DNA of 64,000 nt, taken from Propionispora hippei DSM 15287. Its GTDB lineage: Bacteria; Bacillota; Negativicutes; Propionisporales; Propionisporaceae. The translations under genes and the position numbers were made by a program. The DNA lies in the NCBI RefSeq assembly GCF_900141835.1, contig NZ_FQZD01000008.1, positions 1 to 64,000 of the forward strand, given 5' to 3'. This document shows positions 1-8,682 of this stretch, piece by piece (the stretch's first letter is position 1; every line of letters begins with the position of its first letter). The notes below the pieces were generated by a model that did no database searches, had not been told where the DNA came from, and saw only the letters and a list, made by a program, of their open reading frames with translations.

Positions 1-310
1 CATCAATTCCTACTGCGTTCATAAAGTACACTCCCATTACAGATTTGCAATTGGCGGCCCAGTCTTCTATCGTTGCCGATTCTGTCTGTTTGGTGACACG
101 GACGCACTGGTGAACAGTGGTTCTACCTGCATAAATCGAACGCTGTGAACGAGAGGCTGGCTGACTGGCTTATAACCGGACGTGGTTAGTCCTTGGAGTG
201 ATACGTCGGCCTACTGCTCTCTCATTCTAACAGCTTAGGCAACAATGCGGTGAATAACATGGATGTCCATGTTTTGAACCGTAAATATATAGTAACAGGA
301 GTGATCATGG
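1..310. other. intergenic start of window, porin upstream region
   Basis: No gene is supported in the first 310 bases. The one clear structure is an 8-bp inverted repeat, AACATGGA at 256-263 and TCCATGTT at 266-273, separated by 2 bases and lying about 40 bases before the porin start. It could be an operator or a small hairpin in the leader. The rest shows no convincing promoter, RNA gene or coding frame. Confidence 0.4.
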
Positions 311-1714
311 ATGAAGAAAAAGATAATTTTGACATGGCTGCTGGCATTGGCTCTGGCAGCAACAGCCGGTACGGGCTTTGCCGCCAGCAGTTTTGTGGAT
401 GTCAACGAAAAACACTGGGCTTATGATTCAATTAATAAATTAGTCAGTACCGGGGTAATTGAAGGCTATCAGGATGGTTATTTCCGGGGTGATAAACCGC
501 TGAGTCGCTATGAGTTTGCGGTAGCAACCGCTAAAGCGATTGACAATTATAATAAAGCGGACGATGCGGAAAAATCGGAAATTCTTAAATTAGTTGCCGA
601 ATTTTCTAAGGAACTGGACAGCATTGACGCCCGTTTAGGCAAGGTGGAACAAAAAGTGGGCAGCGTTAAGTTCAGCGGTGATTCCCGAATCCGCTATCAG
701 CATAATTACGGACTCAATGGCAAGTCCAACGGCCAAGGCGCTGATGCGTCGAGAAGCCAATTACGCCTGCGGTTGACCGGCGATGCCGTGCTTGATCAAA
801 ACTGGTCGGTAAGCACCCGCTTCGGAGTGCAAAATACCACCGGACAAACGGCCGGCGCGGCGGGGGTCACTCTGCCGGCCGGAGCCGAGCAAGGCAGTAA
901 TAACGGCCAGGTTTTCTTTGACCGGGCCGAGTTTAAATACAGTAAGGATGCTTTTACCGGGACCATTGGGCGGTCAACTTTGTTTTTAGGCCAGGGCTTG
1001 CTGTATGATTTCGCCTTTGATGGGTTCACGGCAGGCTATGCGTCCGGTAAACTGACCAGTAAATTGCTGCTCGGTGACGCCAGCCTGACCCGCTCGGCCT
1101 GGGCGCAAAATGTCAGCGGCGGGGCAGGGACTGCTTGGAACCAGACCGAGAAGTTCTGGGGAGCTGACTTTAAATATGCCTTTAATCCGAAACTTTTCGC
1201 AACGGCAACGGCATACCAAAGTACTACCGCGGGATATCCTTATAAAGATATAGCGCTGGGCATCAATGCTACGCTTGGTGATTTCCGGCTGTTGGCGGAA
1301 GGGGTCAGAAATACGTATAACAATTATGGCAGCAGTCAGTATCAAGGAACGACAACCAGCGCTGATGCTCAAAAAAATGGTTACTGGGTTGATCTGCGCT
1401 GGAAGTTTGCCGATGTGAACAAACCCGGTTCCTGGTCGACTAACGTGCGGTATGTCAGCTTAGGCAAGGACGCTATTGACGGACCGCCTACCACTTTGAA
1501 CTGGGTTGGTTCCTCGACTATCGCCAATGGCGGTGGTACGGCAGCGGCAAGCGGTTACGGTATTAAGGGTTATGAACTGGGCGGTGACTATATTTTAGCC
1601 AAAGGAGCCGATCTGAGGCTGGCGGTAGGAAAATATAAGCCTTATGACAAGAATTACGCCGGCTTTGATTCGTATAATACGGTGGCTACGGCAACCTTAT
1701 TCTTCAATTTTTAA
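311..1714 (+). CDS. SLH-domain outer-membrane porin (OmpM-like)
   Basis: A 467-residue outer-membrane protein. Residues 1-25 are a signal peptide ending near GFAAS. An S-layer homology domain follows at about 27-80 (FVDVNEKHWAYDSI, then GYQDGYFRGDKPLSRYE), then a short coiled coil at about 83-115, then a beta-barrel rich in alternating aromatic and polar residues ending in a C-terminal Phe (LFFNF), as expected for a porin strand. In Negativicutes this family tethers the outer membrane to peptidoglycan polyamines through the SLH domain and forms a diffusion pore. The ATG at 311 has AGGAG at 297-301. An ATG at 307 is out of frame. It is a single gene, followed by a promoter for the methionine transporter. 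Confidence 0.88.
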   Translation: MKKKIILTWLLALALAATAGTGFAASSFVDVNEKHWAYDSINKLVSTGVIEGYQDGYFRGDKPLSRYEFAVATAKAIDNYNKADDAEKSEILKLVAEFSKELDSIDARLGKVEQKVGSVKFSGDSRIRYQHNYGLNGKSNGQGADASRSQLRLRLTGDAVLDQNWSVSTRFGVQNTTGQTAGAAGVTLPAGAEQGSNNGQVFFDRAEFKYSKDAFTGTIGRSTLFLGQGLLYDFAFDGFTAGYASGKLTSKLLLGDASLTRSAWAQNVSGGAGTAWNQTEKFWGADFKYAFNPKLFATATAYQSTTAGYPYKDIALGINATLGDFRLLAEGVRNTYNNYGSSQYQGTTTSADAQKNGYWVDLRWKFADVNKPGSWSTNVRYVSLGKDAIDGPPTTLNWVGSSTIANGGGTAAASGYGIKGYELGGDYILAKGADLRLAVGKYKPYDKNYAGFDSYNTVATATLFFNF

Positions 1715-1835
1715 AGCGGTTCGCACTTTTGCGGCCTAGCGATTCAAAGGGTTAGTCTAAATAACAACCTGTCGGAGGAAAACAGTTGCTTTCCGGCAAA
1801 AACGGTAAGGTAAATAAAAAAGGTCTTGGGAAGCG

Positions 1836-1864
1836 TTGACAAGAAATATAAAGATTGGTATTAT
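1836..1864 (+). promoter_or_regulatory. promoter of metIQ leader
   Basis: TTGACA at 1836-1841, 17-base spacer, TATTAT at 1859-1864. Transcription would start near 1871 and run into the attenuator at 1891. Confidence 0.75.
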
Positions 1865-1890
1865 ATTTTTATATTCTAACGGGTAGCCCA

Positions 1891-1955
1891 AGGCCGATCA
1901 GACACACTGAAGGCTAAAGAGTTTTCATAGACGAAAATTCTTTAGCCTTTTTTAT
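1891..1955 (+). promoter_or_regulatory. sulfur attenuator copy 1 (before metIQ)
   Basis: Small hairpin GGCC-GA-UCAG (1892-1901), loop ACACA, CUGA-A-GGCU (1907-1915). Its 3' side is also the start of a strong terminator: arms 1911-1926 and 1933-1948 followed by a T run. The two structures cannot coexist, so this looks like a conditional terminator. It lies directly downstream of a consensus promoter and is followed at once by a second copy. Confidence 0.75.
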
Positions 1956-2009
1956 TTCCCAGTGCTGGAGCTTTTGACGGCAAAGGCGTTATAAAAAGGG
2001 CATAGCAGA

Positions 2010-2075
2010 AGCTGATCGGTCTTACAGACAGAAGGCTAAACAAGTTCGTTTAACGGACCTGTTTAGCCTTTTTTG
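2010..2075 (+). promoter_or_regulatory. sulfur attenuator copy 2 (before metIQ)
   Basis: AGCUGAUCGG starts at 2010. The small hairpin is lengthened here (UCGGUCU, loop UAC, AGACAGA, one G-A mismatch), ending in AAGGCU, which is also the 5' arm of a terminator (2033-2042 with 2060-2069, then six T). No convincing promoter lies between copies 1 and 2, so both should be on the same transcript. Confidence 0.7.
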
Positions 2076-2104
2076 TTCATGTGAGTAAAGTAGGGAGGAT
2101 GATT

Positions 2105-2767
2105 ATGGAAGAGGACTTGTTTCCGTTATTGGCAGCCGGGTTGGGACAGACGGTGTATATGGTGGTTATGTCGACGCTGTTTGCCGTGTTGCTTGGCCTG
2201 CCTTTAGGAATATGCCTGGTCGTTACGGCAAAAGGGCATATTATGGAGGCACCTTCGGTGCATAAACCGCTGGATACCTTGATTAATGCCACCCGTTCGT
2301 TTCCCGATCTGATTTTGATTGTGCTGCTCCTGCCATTGGCTCGCTGGCTGGTGGGGACTACACTGGGAGCGACCGCCGCTGTGGTGCCTCTGTCGATGGG
2401 AGCCGCCCCTTTTGTTGCCAGGCTGGTGGAAAGCTGTTTGAAGGAGGTGGATAGGGGGAAAATTGAGGCTGCCTTGGCCATGGGCGCGTCTTCGCTGCAA
2501 ATCATTTATAAAGTGTTAATTCCCGAATCGCTTAGCTCTTTAGTTAGAGCATTTACCATTGCCGTCATTACGATAACCAGTTTTACGGCAACCGCCGGGG
2601 CGATTGGCGCCGGCGGGCTGGGCAGCCTGGCCATACGTTTCGGGTATATGCGTTACCGGGACGATATTATGATCATGACGGTCATCGTATTGATTATTTT
2701 GGTGCAGAGTATGCAGTGGGCAGGCAACCGTGTTGCCACGGTTTTGGACAAACGAAGACAGGGGTAG
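2105..2767 (+). CDS. metI: methionine ABC transporter permease MetI
   Basis: Inner-membrane permease of the MetNIQ-type methionine importer, 220 residues with five or so hydrophobic spans. It carries the permease loop typical of the family (EAALAMGASSLQIIYKVLIPES, about 126-147). The start is set at ATG 2105 because GGGAGG at 2092-2097 is well spaced for it; a GTG at 2081 lies inside the terminator T-run region and has no site. It is followed 29 bases later by metQ, with the same transcript and leader. The metN ATPase gene that normally precedes metI is absent here, so the ATPase must be encoded elsewhere or shared. Confidence 0.9.
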   Translation: MEEDLFPLLAAGLGQTVYMVVMSTLFAVLLGLPLGICLVVTAKGHIMEAPSVHKPLDTLINATRSFPDLILIVLLLPLARWLVGTTLGATAAVVPLSMGAAPFVARLVESCLKEVDRGKIEAALAMGASSLQIIYKVLIPESLSSLVRAFTIAVITITSFTATAGAIGAGGLGSLAIRFGYMRYRDDIMIMTVIVLIILVQSMQWAGNRVATVLDKRRQG

Positions 2768-2796
2768 GTTAACCTATAACAAAGGAGTCGATAAAA

Positions 2797-3624
2797 ATGA
2801 ACAAGAAGCTTATTCTGGGTTTGGCATTATTAGTCTTGGCCATGGGAGCCGTCGCCGGCTGCGGCAACAATAAGGAAGCTGCCGCAACCAATAGCCAGCC
2901 GGCTAAAAAAGTGCTTAAAGTAGGGGCAGCGGTGGTACCCCATGCTGAAATTTTGAATTTTATCAAACCGGCTTTAGCTAAAGAGGGCGTTGATTTGGAA
3001 GTTGTCGTACTGGATGATGAAGGACAATTGAATCCGGCGTTAGCGGAAAAGCAGATTGATGCCAACTATTTTCAGCATGTTCCTTACCTGGACTCGGTAA
3101 GTAAGGAAAAGGGCTACCAATTTACGGTAACGGCTAAAGTGCACGTGGAGCCGATCGGATTTTATTCGCAAAAGATAAAAGCAACCGGTGAATTAAAAGA
3201 AGGAGCCCAAATCGCCATTCCTAATAATCCTTCTAACGAATATCGGGCTTTAGTCCTGTTGCAGAAAAACGGATTAATTAAATTGAAAGAAGGCATACCG
3301 GATTTTAAGGCTACACCGCGTGATATTGTGGATAACCCGAAAAAGCTGAACTTTGTTGAAGTGGATGCCGCTCAGTTGACCCGGAGCCTGCCCGATGTGG
3401 ATGGCGCCGTGATTAATACTAACTGGATTTTGGAGGCTAAAATTGATCCTAAGAGTGCTTTGTTTAGAGAAGAAGCTGATTCGCCTTATGCCAATGTCGT
3501 TGTTGTCAGAAAGGGTGAAGAAAATCGCGAGGAAATTAAGAAGCTGGATAAGGCTTTGACTTCGCCGGAAGTTAAGAAATTTATCCAGGATAAATACGGT
3601 GTCGCTGTAGTTCCAGCCTTTTAA
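2797..3624 (+). CDS. metQ: methionine-binding lipoprotein MetQ
   Basis: Substrate-binding lipoprotein of the NlpA/MetQ family, 275 residues. The signal peptide ends in a lipobox (VAGC, Cys22), so the mature protein is lipid-anchored. Family blocks visible are VGAAVVPHAEIL, the ANYFQHVPYLD segment, IPNNPSNEYRAL and VVVVRKGEEN. It captures methionine (often D- or L-) for the MetI channel. AAAGGAG sits 8-10 bases before the ATG. The gene ends in an intrinsic terminator at 3663-3693, so metI-metQ form a two-gene unit regulated by the double attenuator upstream. Confidence 0.92.
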   Translation: MNKKLILGLALLVLAMGAVAGCGNNKEAAATNSQPAKKVLKVGAAVVPHAEILNFIKPALAKEGVDLEVVVLDDEGQLNPALAEKQIDANYFQHVPYLDSVSKEKGYQFTVTAKVHVEPIGFYSQKIKATGELKEGAQIAIPNNPSNEYRALVLLQKNGLIKLKEGIPDFKATPRDIVDNPKKLNFVEVDAAQLTRSLPDVDGAVINTNWILEAKIDPKSALFREEADSPYANVVVVRKGEENREEIKKLDKALTSPEVKKFIQDKYGVAVVPAF

Positions 3625-3662
3625 GCCAGCCCTGAACTTTTCTAATGATGTTTTTTACATAG

Positions 3663-3693
3663 AAAAGAGCCGCAGTTTCCTGCGGCTCTTTTT
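3663..3693 (+). terminator. terminator after metQ
   Basis: GAGCCGCAG (3667-3675) and CTGCGGCTC (3680-3688) with a TTTC loop, preceded by A and followed by five T. Confidence 0.9.
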
Positions 3694-3755
3694 CGCATAG
3701 GGCGGACGGCAGACGAAAAAAGCTAGTTGGCGTTAACCAGGCAGCAGGCTAACCG

Positions 3756-4976
3756 TTACCAGCGTGTTTGCTCAAAATATGTCTCAATCCACTGCAATGT
3801 CTGCAGGTAGAGATCGGGAATTTCCAACTCGCTTATATGAAGGCGGGCTGCGTAGGCAGAGACAGCTTCCCATTCGCCTTTTTCATAAGCACTAATAAGG
3901 CGAAAAATGATGCCCAGCGAGTGGTCGGAACCGGCGAGAGCCAATTTGATTTCCTCAGTAATTGGCAGTTCGGCTAAAACCTCGTCCAGTGGCCTCTGGA
4001 AAAAACAGTCCAGCAGGGAGAACATGCCCATCGTGAAAGCGTGGGAGATCATATCGGGCGGCAGGTTCGCTTTGCGGGCCAGGTTTTCCCCGAATTTCGC
4101 CCGGATAACGGATAACACCATGATTTCTTCCGGCCTGTCCTTGCCCAGTTCACGCAAAATCAGCAAAAACAGCCATTGACGGATTTGCTGCGCTCCCAGC
4201 AGGACGAGTGCCTGCCTGACCGAGTCGACGGTCTTCTTGAAGCCGAAGTAGGAAGAATTGATATATTTTAACAGCTTAAAGGAAAAGGCCACGTCGTGCT
4301 TGATGATTTGTTCCATCCGCTGAAAATCCATATCGGGACGGCCCAGTTCGTGTAAGATGCGCATATACTGTGTTTTGTAGCTGGGCACGTCCTCGCCGGA
4401 CAGTACCTCAGGTTTGCTGAAAAAATAACCCTGGAAGTAAGTATAGCCCAAGGCCACGGCTTCTTCAAACTCGGCTCTGGTTTCCACCTTTTCTGCCAGA
4501 AACTTAACCTTGGGGTTGTTGACGCGTCGGATGATTTCACTTCGCTCTTTACCGGTGGTCAGAATAAAATCTACTTTGATGATGTCTGCCAGGGTAAGCA
4601 GGTCGCAGTATTTTTCGTCAAAAATAAAGTCGTCTAAAGCAAGTGTATAGCCACAGCGCTTAAGTTGTCTGCACAGGCTGAGCAGTTCTTCATCAGGTTC
4701 AACGGTTTCTAATATCTCAAGAACAATGGAATGGGGCGGAATCTGGCGGGCCAGTTTTTTTAAGCTGTTGCGGGTAAAGTTGACAAAAGCCGGTTTTTTT
4801 CCGGTTGCTTTATCCATGCCCAGCAGCAGGAAGGCGCCGGAAATAACGGAAGCTGTTGCTGTATCATCATCTTCACCGTCATAGACGGGGGAATTTCCTG
4901 AACGGAACAGCAATTCGTAGGCGACAACATTTTCCTTCTTATCAAAAATCGGCTGTCTGGCCACAAAAATTTTCAT
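3756..4976 (-). CDS. EAL-HDOD domain protein (YuxH-like)
   Basis: A 406-residue cytoplasmic signalling protein. The N-terminal half (about 1-200) is an EAL-type domain: VARQPIFD, AYELLFR in place of EAL, LEILET, LALDDF, IKVDF, AEKVET and QGYFFSKP. The C-terminal half (about 205-390) is an HDOD domain (LLKYINSSYFG, VRQALVLLGAQQIRQW). Several metal and substrate positions of the EAL fold are recognisable but shifted, as in YuxH-type members that often bind rather than cut cyclic di-GMP; activity is uncertain. It is transcribed alone, convergent with metQ, with a 60-base gap at its 3' side. Confidence 0.87.
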   Translation of the reverse strand: MKIFVARQPIFDKKENVVAYELLFRSGNSPVYDGEDDDTATASVISGAFLLLGMDKATGKKPAFVNFTRNSLKKLARQIPPHSIVLEILETVEPDEELLSLCRQLKRCGYTLALDDFIFDEKYCDLLTLADIIKVDFILTTGKERSEIIRRVNNPKVKFLAEKVETRAEFEEAVALGYTYFQGYFFSKPEVLSGEDVPSYKTQYMRILHELGRPDMDFQRMEQIIKHDVAFSFKLLKYINSSYFGFKKTVDSVRQALVLLGAQQIRQWLFLLILRELGKDRPEEIMVLSVIRAKFGENLARKANLPPDMISHAFTMGMFSLLDCFFQRPLDEVLAELPITEEIKLALAGSDHSLGIIFRLISAYEKGEWEAVSAYAARLHISELEIPDLYLQTLQWIETYFEQTRW

Positions 4977-5378
4977 TACAGATTCACATCCTACTATTCA
5001 ATTTCATAAGGGCGTATTTTCAAACTAACGGAATGATCCATGGCGAGTGATTTTGGCGCCAGACGAGGCAACATGTTGCGGGAATAGTGGCCCCTATTTC
5101 AAAACATGTTAACGAAGTATGGCACAAAAGCGCCGCAGGGGACGTTTCGGATAGCTTGAAGACACACCCTAAAGGACTGCTGATTTATCGCCTTGCGCGT
5201 TCAGCGGTTCCTTAAACTCCGGCCGTAGTTCTAATGTTATAAAGAATAGAAAGGGTATCTGAAAAAACATCATAAGAGAAAGGCCATTCGGTACAGTGTA
5301 TGCCGCAGACTCGCGGCTTGTTCCGGTAGTGTGGCCGCTTGGTAAATGTTGATAAAACCAGCGATCCTTAGAACCATC
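4977..5378. other. intergenic region between EAL-HDOD gene and MocR-type gene
   Basis: About 400 bases with no supported gene. It holds a perfect 12-bp palindrome GCAACATGTTGC at 5068-5079 about 90 bases upstream of the minus-strand EAL-HDOD gene, which might be an operator. Nothing else stands out. Confidence 0.4.
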
Positions 5379-6809
5379 TTATTGTATATGGGGCGGAATG
5401 TCTAGTACTTTGTCAAACCAGGCAGATCTAAGTAGTTCAATGGCTGGCTGAATTTCCTGCCTGGGTATTTTGGAAAAATATAAAATGATTTGCGGCAGCT
5501 TGCCGGGCGGATTCTCCCAGTAATATTCTTCAATCGGGACTACGCGGCAGCCTTGCTGGCGGGCGCGGGTCACCAACTCTCCGGTGGATAAGGTCGTCTG
5601 GAGGTTCAAAATCGTGTGAAGACCGGAATCGGTCATATTAATTGTGGCCCGGTCACCCAGGCAGCGCTGGATGGTCTCATAAAAGAGCAGACTCTTTTCC
5701 TGATACAGCTTACGCAGTCGCCGGATTTGCCGTTCAAAATGCCCGTCCGCCATAAAAGCAGCCAGAGCAAGCTGTTCCAGGGTGGAAGCCGATTGGTTAT
5801 ACAGGGCGGAGTTCTTTTGATACAGATAGAGCAGGCGCGGCGGCAGTACCATATAGCTGATACGGATGGAGGGGGGAATAAGTTTGGACAGGGAGCCTAC
5901 ATAGATAACGGAGCCATCCCGGTCCAGTCCCTGCAGTGCCGGAATGGGCCGGCCGAAATAGCGGAATTCGCTGTCGTAATCGTCTTCAATAATCGTCCCT
6001 TGGGCGGTTTTAGCCCAGGCCAGGAGGCGGTGGCGTTGGCCGATAGGCATGATATAACCGGTGGGAAATTGGTGGGACGGACTTAAGTAAACCAGCCGGG
6101 TCTGGCTGGTTTGCAGCTCCTGCATATTCAGGCCGTCCGCGTTCATGCCGACGGGAATAATAGTGAAGGAATTGTCCGCGAAGATGCGCCGGCCGTTTTT
6201 AAAGCCCGGTTCCTCGAAGGCGATGCTGGTATGCTCCGGTTTCAAAAGACTGCAAAGCATATGGAGCAGATTTTGCACACCGGCGCCGATCACGATTTGC
6301 TCCGGATGGGCTGTTACGCCGCGGGAGCTTTGCAGATAACGGGCCAGCTCCTGTCTAAGCTCCAATTCTCCCTGGTAATGGCCGTAGCCGGTTAACTGGT
6401 CAGGGCGGGCGAATACTTTATTGATATACCGTTTCCACAAGGGAAAGTTAAAGCCGTTGCCGTCCATTTCACCGCTGGCGAAGTCATAGCGGATGGGCGG
6501 TGCAGGCGGCGGATTGACGATCCGGGCGGCCGGCAGGGGATTCTTGGCGACCGGTGCTACGCTGGGTTCAAAAGGACTGACAGTATAGCGGGAGCGATTG
6601 CCATTTTCAATATAGCCTTCGCTCATAAGCTGCAGATAGGCTTTTTCCACCGTGATTTTGCTGATGGTGAGTTGTCGGGCCAGACTGCGGATGGAGGGCA
6701 GTTTCTCGCCGGCGGTAAGGCTCCCCTGTTCAATTTGGCGCCGAAATTGCTGATATAGCTGGATGTACAGCGGTTCGGGCAAGGTAGGATCAAGTAATAG
6801 TAAATCCAT
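5379..6809 (-). CDS. MocR/PdxR-type GntR regulator with aminotransferase domain
   Basis: A 476-residue regulator. The N-terminus (about 5-75) is a GntR winged helix (PLYIQLYQQFRRQIEQG, LPSIRSLARQLTISKITVEKAYLQL). From about 110 it is a fold-type I aminotransferase domain; the PLP lysine is in VGSLSKLIPP and the DDYDSEFRY motif is intact. Such proteins sense pyridoxal phosphate and activate B6 genes. It is divergent from pdxK, with about 120 bases between starts holding two AAACTGTA direct repeats. The ATG at 6809 is preferred because AAAGGAG precedes it by 7 bases; the TTG two codons earlier is too close. Assignment as a B6 regulator is inference from context. Confidence 0.88.
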   Translation of the reverse strand: MDLLLLDPTLPEPLYIQLYQQFRRQIEQGSLTAGEKLPSIRSLARQLTISKITVEKAYLQLMSEGYIENGNRSRYTVSPFEPSVAPVAKNPLPAARIVNPPPAPPIRYDFASGEMDGNGFNFPLWKRYINKVFARPDQLTGYGHYQGELELRQELARYLQSSRGVTAHPEQIVIGAGVQNLLHMLCSLLKPEHTSIAFEEPGFKNGRRIFADNSFTIIPVGMNADGLNMQELQTSQTRLVYLSPSHQFPTGYIMPIGQRHRLLAWAKTAQGTIIEDDYDSEFRYFGRPIPALQGLDRDGSVIYVGSLSKLIPPSIRISYMVLPPRLLYLYQKNSALYNQSASTLEQLALAAFMADGHFERQIRRLRKLYQEKSLLFYETIQRCLGDRATINMTDSGLHTILNLQTTLSTGELVTRARQQGCRVVPIEEYYWENPPGKLPQIILYFSKIPRQEIQPAIELLRSAWFDKVLDIPPHIQ

Positions 6810-6830
6810 AGTCAAACTCCTTTATAAAAA

Positions 6831-6862
6831 AAACTGTACCTATTAAAAAATATAAAACTGTA
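6831..6862. promoter_or_regulatory. direct repeats between MocR-type regulator and pdxK (putative operator)
   Basis: AAACTGTA occurs at 6831-6838 and again at 6855-6862, 24 bases apart, in a very AT-rich intergenic region shared by the divergent genes. MocR/PdxR regulators typically bind direct repeats next to their own and B6 gene promoters, so this is the likely binding site. Not tested. Confidence 0.45.
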
Positions 6863-6932
6863 TATTTTAAAGGGAACAAATATATTTTATACTATACATG
6901 TTATTTTTTAAATACAGGAGGCATTGATTTCT

Positions 6933-7739
6933 ATGACTATTTATAAAGCACTGGCAGTAGCCGGTTCGGATACAAGCGGCGGCGCCGGCTTGCAGGCCGA
7001 CTTGAAGACCATGCAGGAACTGGGCGTATACGGAATGACGGCGATCACCGTCATTGTAGCACAAAATCCCCATAACGGCTGGGCTCACGATGTGTATCCC
7101 TTGCCGCTGGAGGTATTGGAAGCTCAAATGGAAACCGTACTGGCCGGTATCGGCGTGGATGCGCTGAAAACAGGCATGCTGGCCAGCAGCGAGGTCATCG
7201 CGCTGGTAGCGCGCAAGATTGACCAGTATTCGGTTAAAAATGTAGTCATTGATCCGGTGCTTGTCTGCAAGGGCACTGACGAGGTGTTGCACCCGGAAGC
7301 GGCCGTCAGCATCCGTGAGGAGCTGGCTCCCCGGGCAGCCATTATTACTCCTAATATTTTTGAAGCAGGCCAGTTAAGCGGCATCAAACATATCCAGTCT
7401 ATTGAGGAGATGAAGGCTGCTGCCGAGGCGATTCACAAGCTGGGACCCCGTTATGTTTTGATCAAAGGCGGCGCCAAGTCCGGCTTGGACACGGCGGTGG
7501 ATGTGCTGTATGACGGCAACCGCTTTGAAACGCTGGAATCACCGCTATTTAAGCAGGCCTATACGCACGGTGCCGGCTGCACCTATGGATCGGCCATTAC
7601 CGCCGGCCTCGCCAAGGGCCTTGATGTCCCTGCCGCCGTACGCCAGGCGAAAGCCTTTATCACGAAGGCGATCGAGCACTCGTTCCCGCTCAATCAATAT
7701 GTCGGGCCGACCTATCACGCGGCTCACCGTCTGAAATAA
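6933..7739 (+). CDS. pdxK: pyridoxal/pyridoxine kinase, ThiD-like (PdxK)
   Basis: Ribokinase-fold kinase of the ThiD family, 268 residues. Visible motifs: AGSDTSGGAGLQADLKT at the N-terminus, GMLAS, the ATP and anion-hole region (THGAGCTYGSAITAGLAKG). The VCKGTDEVLHPEA and TPNIFEAGQLSG segments resemble the Bacillus subtilis ThiD-like pyridoxal kinase rather than a thiamin kinase. It would phosphorylate B6 vitamers to feed PLP enzymes. Neighbours fit: a MocR-type regulator divergent upstream and an ECF vitamin S component downstream. ATG 6933 is chosen with AGGAGG at 6916-6921; the TTG at 6924 is only two bases from that site. A role in HMP phosphorylation cannot be excluded. Confidence 0.85.
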   Translation: MTIYKALAVAGSDTSGGAGLQADLKTMQELGVYGMTAITVIVAQNPHNGWAHDVYPLPLEVLEAQMETVLAGIGVDALKTGMLASSEVIALVARKIDQYSVKNVVIDPVLVCKGTDEVLHPEAAVSIREELAPRAAIITPNIFEAGQLSGIKHIQSIEEMKAAAEAIHKLGPRYVLIKGGAKSGLDTAVDVLYDGNRFETLESPLFKQAYTHGAGCTYGSAITAGLAKGLDVPAAVRQAKAFITKAIEHSFPLNQYVGPTYHAAHRLK

Positions 7740-7837
7740 CGGAGAGACCGGCAGAAAAGAGCCTGTTTCAATAAAAAAGTTTCGGTAGCCTGTTCGTTCC
7801 CCGTTCGGCCTTTCCGGAAAAATACGTTCCGCAGGAT

Positions 7838-7935
7838 GAAAAATTTTTGGCTTACGTTAAGAAATCCGTCTGTGCCCTTTGGGTAGTTGTTTGAGCGAAG
7901 CGAGTTTACGGATTTTAGTAAGCCAGAAATTTTTC
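7838..7935. repeat. long imperfect inverted repeat between pdxK and the ECF gene
   Basis: Left arm GAAAAATTTTTGGCTTAC (7838-7855) plus AAATCCGT (7862-7869); right arm ACGGATTT (7908-7915), GTAAGCCA (7918-7925) and GAAATTTTTC (7926-7935). The arms could form a hairpin of about 30 pairs with small internal loops around a 38-base top. No coding frame lies in the 339-base gap. It has the look of a small non-autonomous intergenic repeat; its copy number elsewhere cannot be seen here. Confidence 0.55.
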
Positions 7936-8078
7936 AAGTATTTTGGAGGTAGGCCTAGCCTTTTTGGTCCTTTTGGGGCAATGCCAAAAGGATGTTATGC
8001 TATTTTGGTGACAGCCTTTTCTGTTTAGTAAGCATATACAGGCAGGCTGCCATGGCTATAGGAAAGGAAGGAAAAAGT

Positions 8079-8624
8079 ATGAAACAACAAGCGTTCAGCC
8101 AGACAAAACAACTGGCCTATGCCGCGTTAGGCATTGCTCTCGTATTTATTTGTACATCCTTTGTTAATCTTCGTCTTCCCATTGCCGCCAACGGCGGACT
8201 GATTCATTTGGGAAATGTGCCGCTTTTTATTTTCGCCATTCTTTACGGCCGTTGGACCGGCGCTTTGGCCGGTGGCATCGGTATGGCTCTGTTTGATGTA
8301 GTGGGCGGCTGGTTTCTGTGGGCTCCCTTTACCCTGCTGATTGTCGGTCTGATGGGATATACCGTTGGCGCTATCGCCGAACGGAACCGGGCTATGAAGG
8401 CTTATTTTCTGGCGCTGATCGCCGCTTGCCTGATCAAAGTGGTTGGCTATTACGGCGCCGAGGGAATTATTTACGGCAACTGGGTGGCGCCACTGACCTC
8501 CGTCCCCGGTAATTTGGTGCAGATCGGTGTGGCGGCGGTTGTCGCCCTGCCGGCGGTGAAAAAGTTGCAAAAATATGTGGCTGCACCAGCGCAGCAAGGC
8601 ACTGTGCTTTCCACTAACAAGTAA
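8079..8624 (+). CDS. ECF transporter S component (probable B6 or related vitamin)
   Basis: A 181-residue membrane protein with about six hydrophobic spans: the integral S component of an energy-coupling-factor importer, which captures a vitamin and works with a shared EcfAA'T module encoded elsewhere. Typical features are the N-terminal helix with LAYAALGIALVFI, the RLPIA segment, the LGNVPLFIFAILYGRWTGALAGGIGMALFD stretch and a short charged tail. Position after pdxK and a PLP-type regulator suggests a pyridoxine-type substrate, which is inference. The start is ATG 8079, with AAAGGAAGG just upstream; an in-frame start at 7992 lacks a site. A bidirectional terminator follows at 8629. Confidence 0.82.
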   Translation: MKQQAFSQTKQLAYAALGIALVFICTSFVNLRLPIAANGGLIHLGNVPLFIFAILYGRWTGALAGGIGMALFDVVGGWFLWAPFTLLIVGLMGYTVGAIAERNRAMKAYFLALIAACLIKVVGYYGAEGIIYGNWVAPLTSVPGNLVQIGVAAVVALPAVKKLQKYVAAPAQQGTVLSTNK

Positions 8625-8628
8625 AAAT

Positions 8629-8671
8629 AAAGGCTTTTGCCTAGGTCCGCGGGGACTTGGCAAAAGCCTTT
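8629..8671. terminator. bidirectional terminator between ECF and amidohydrolase genes
   Basis: Perfect 13-bp arms AAAGGCTTTTGCC (8629-8641) and GGCAAAAGCCTTT (8659-8671), with A-rich and T-rich flanks on opposite sides. It serves two convergent genes. Confidence 0.88.
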
Positions 8672-8682
8672 GTTTTTCGGTT

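Noticed and set aside
1974-2003. A second promoter between attenuator copies 1 and 2
   Set aside because: TTGACG at 1974 has no acceptable -10 box at 16-18 bases.
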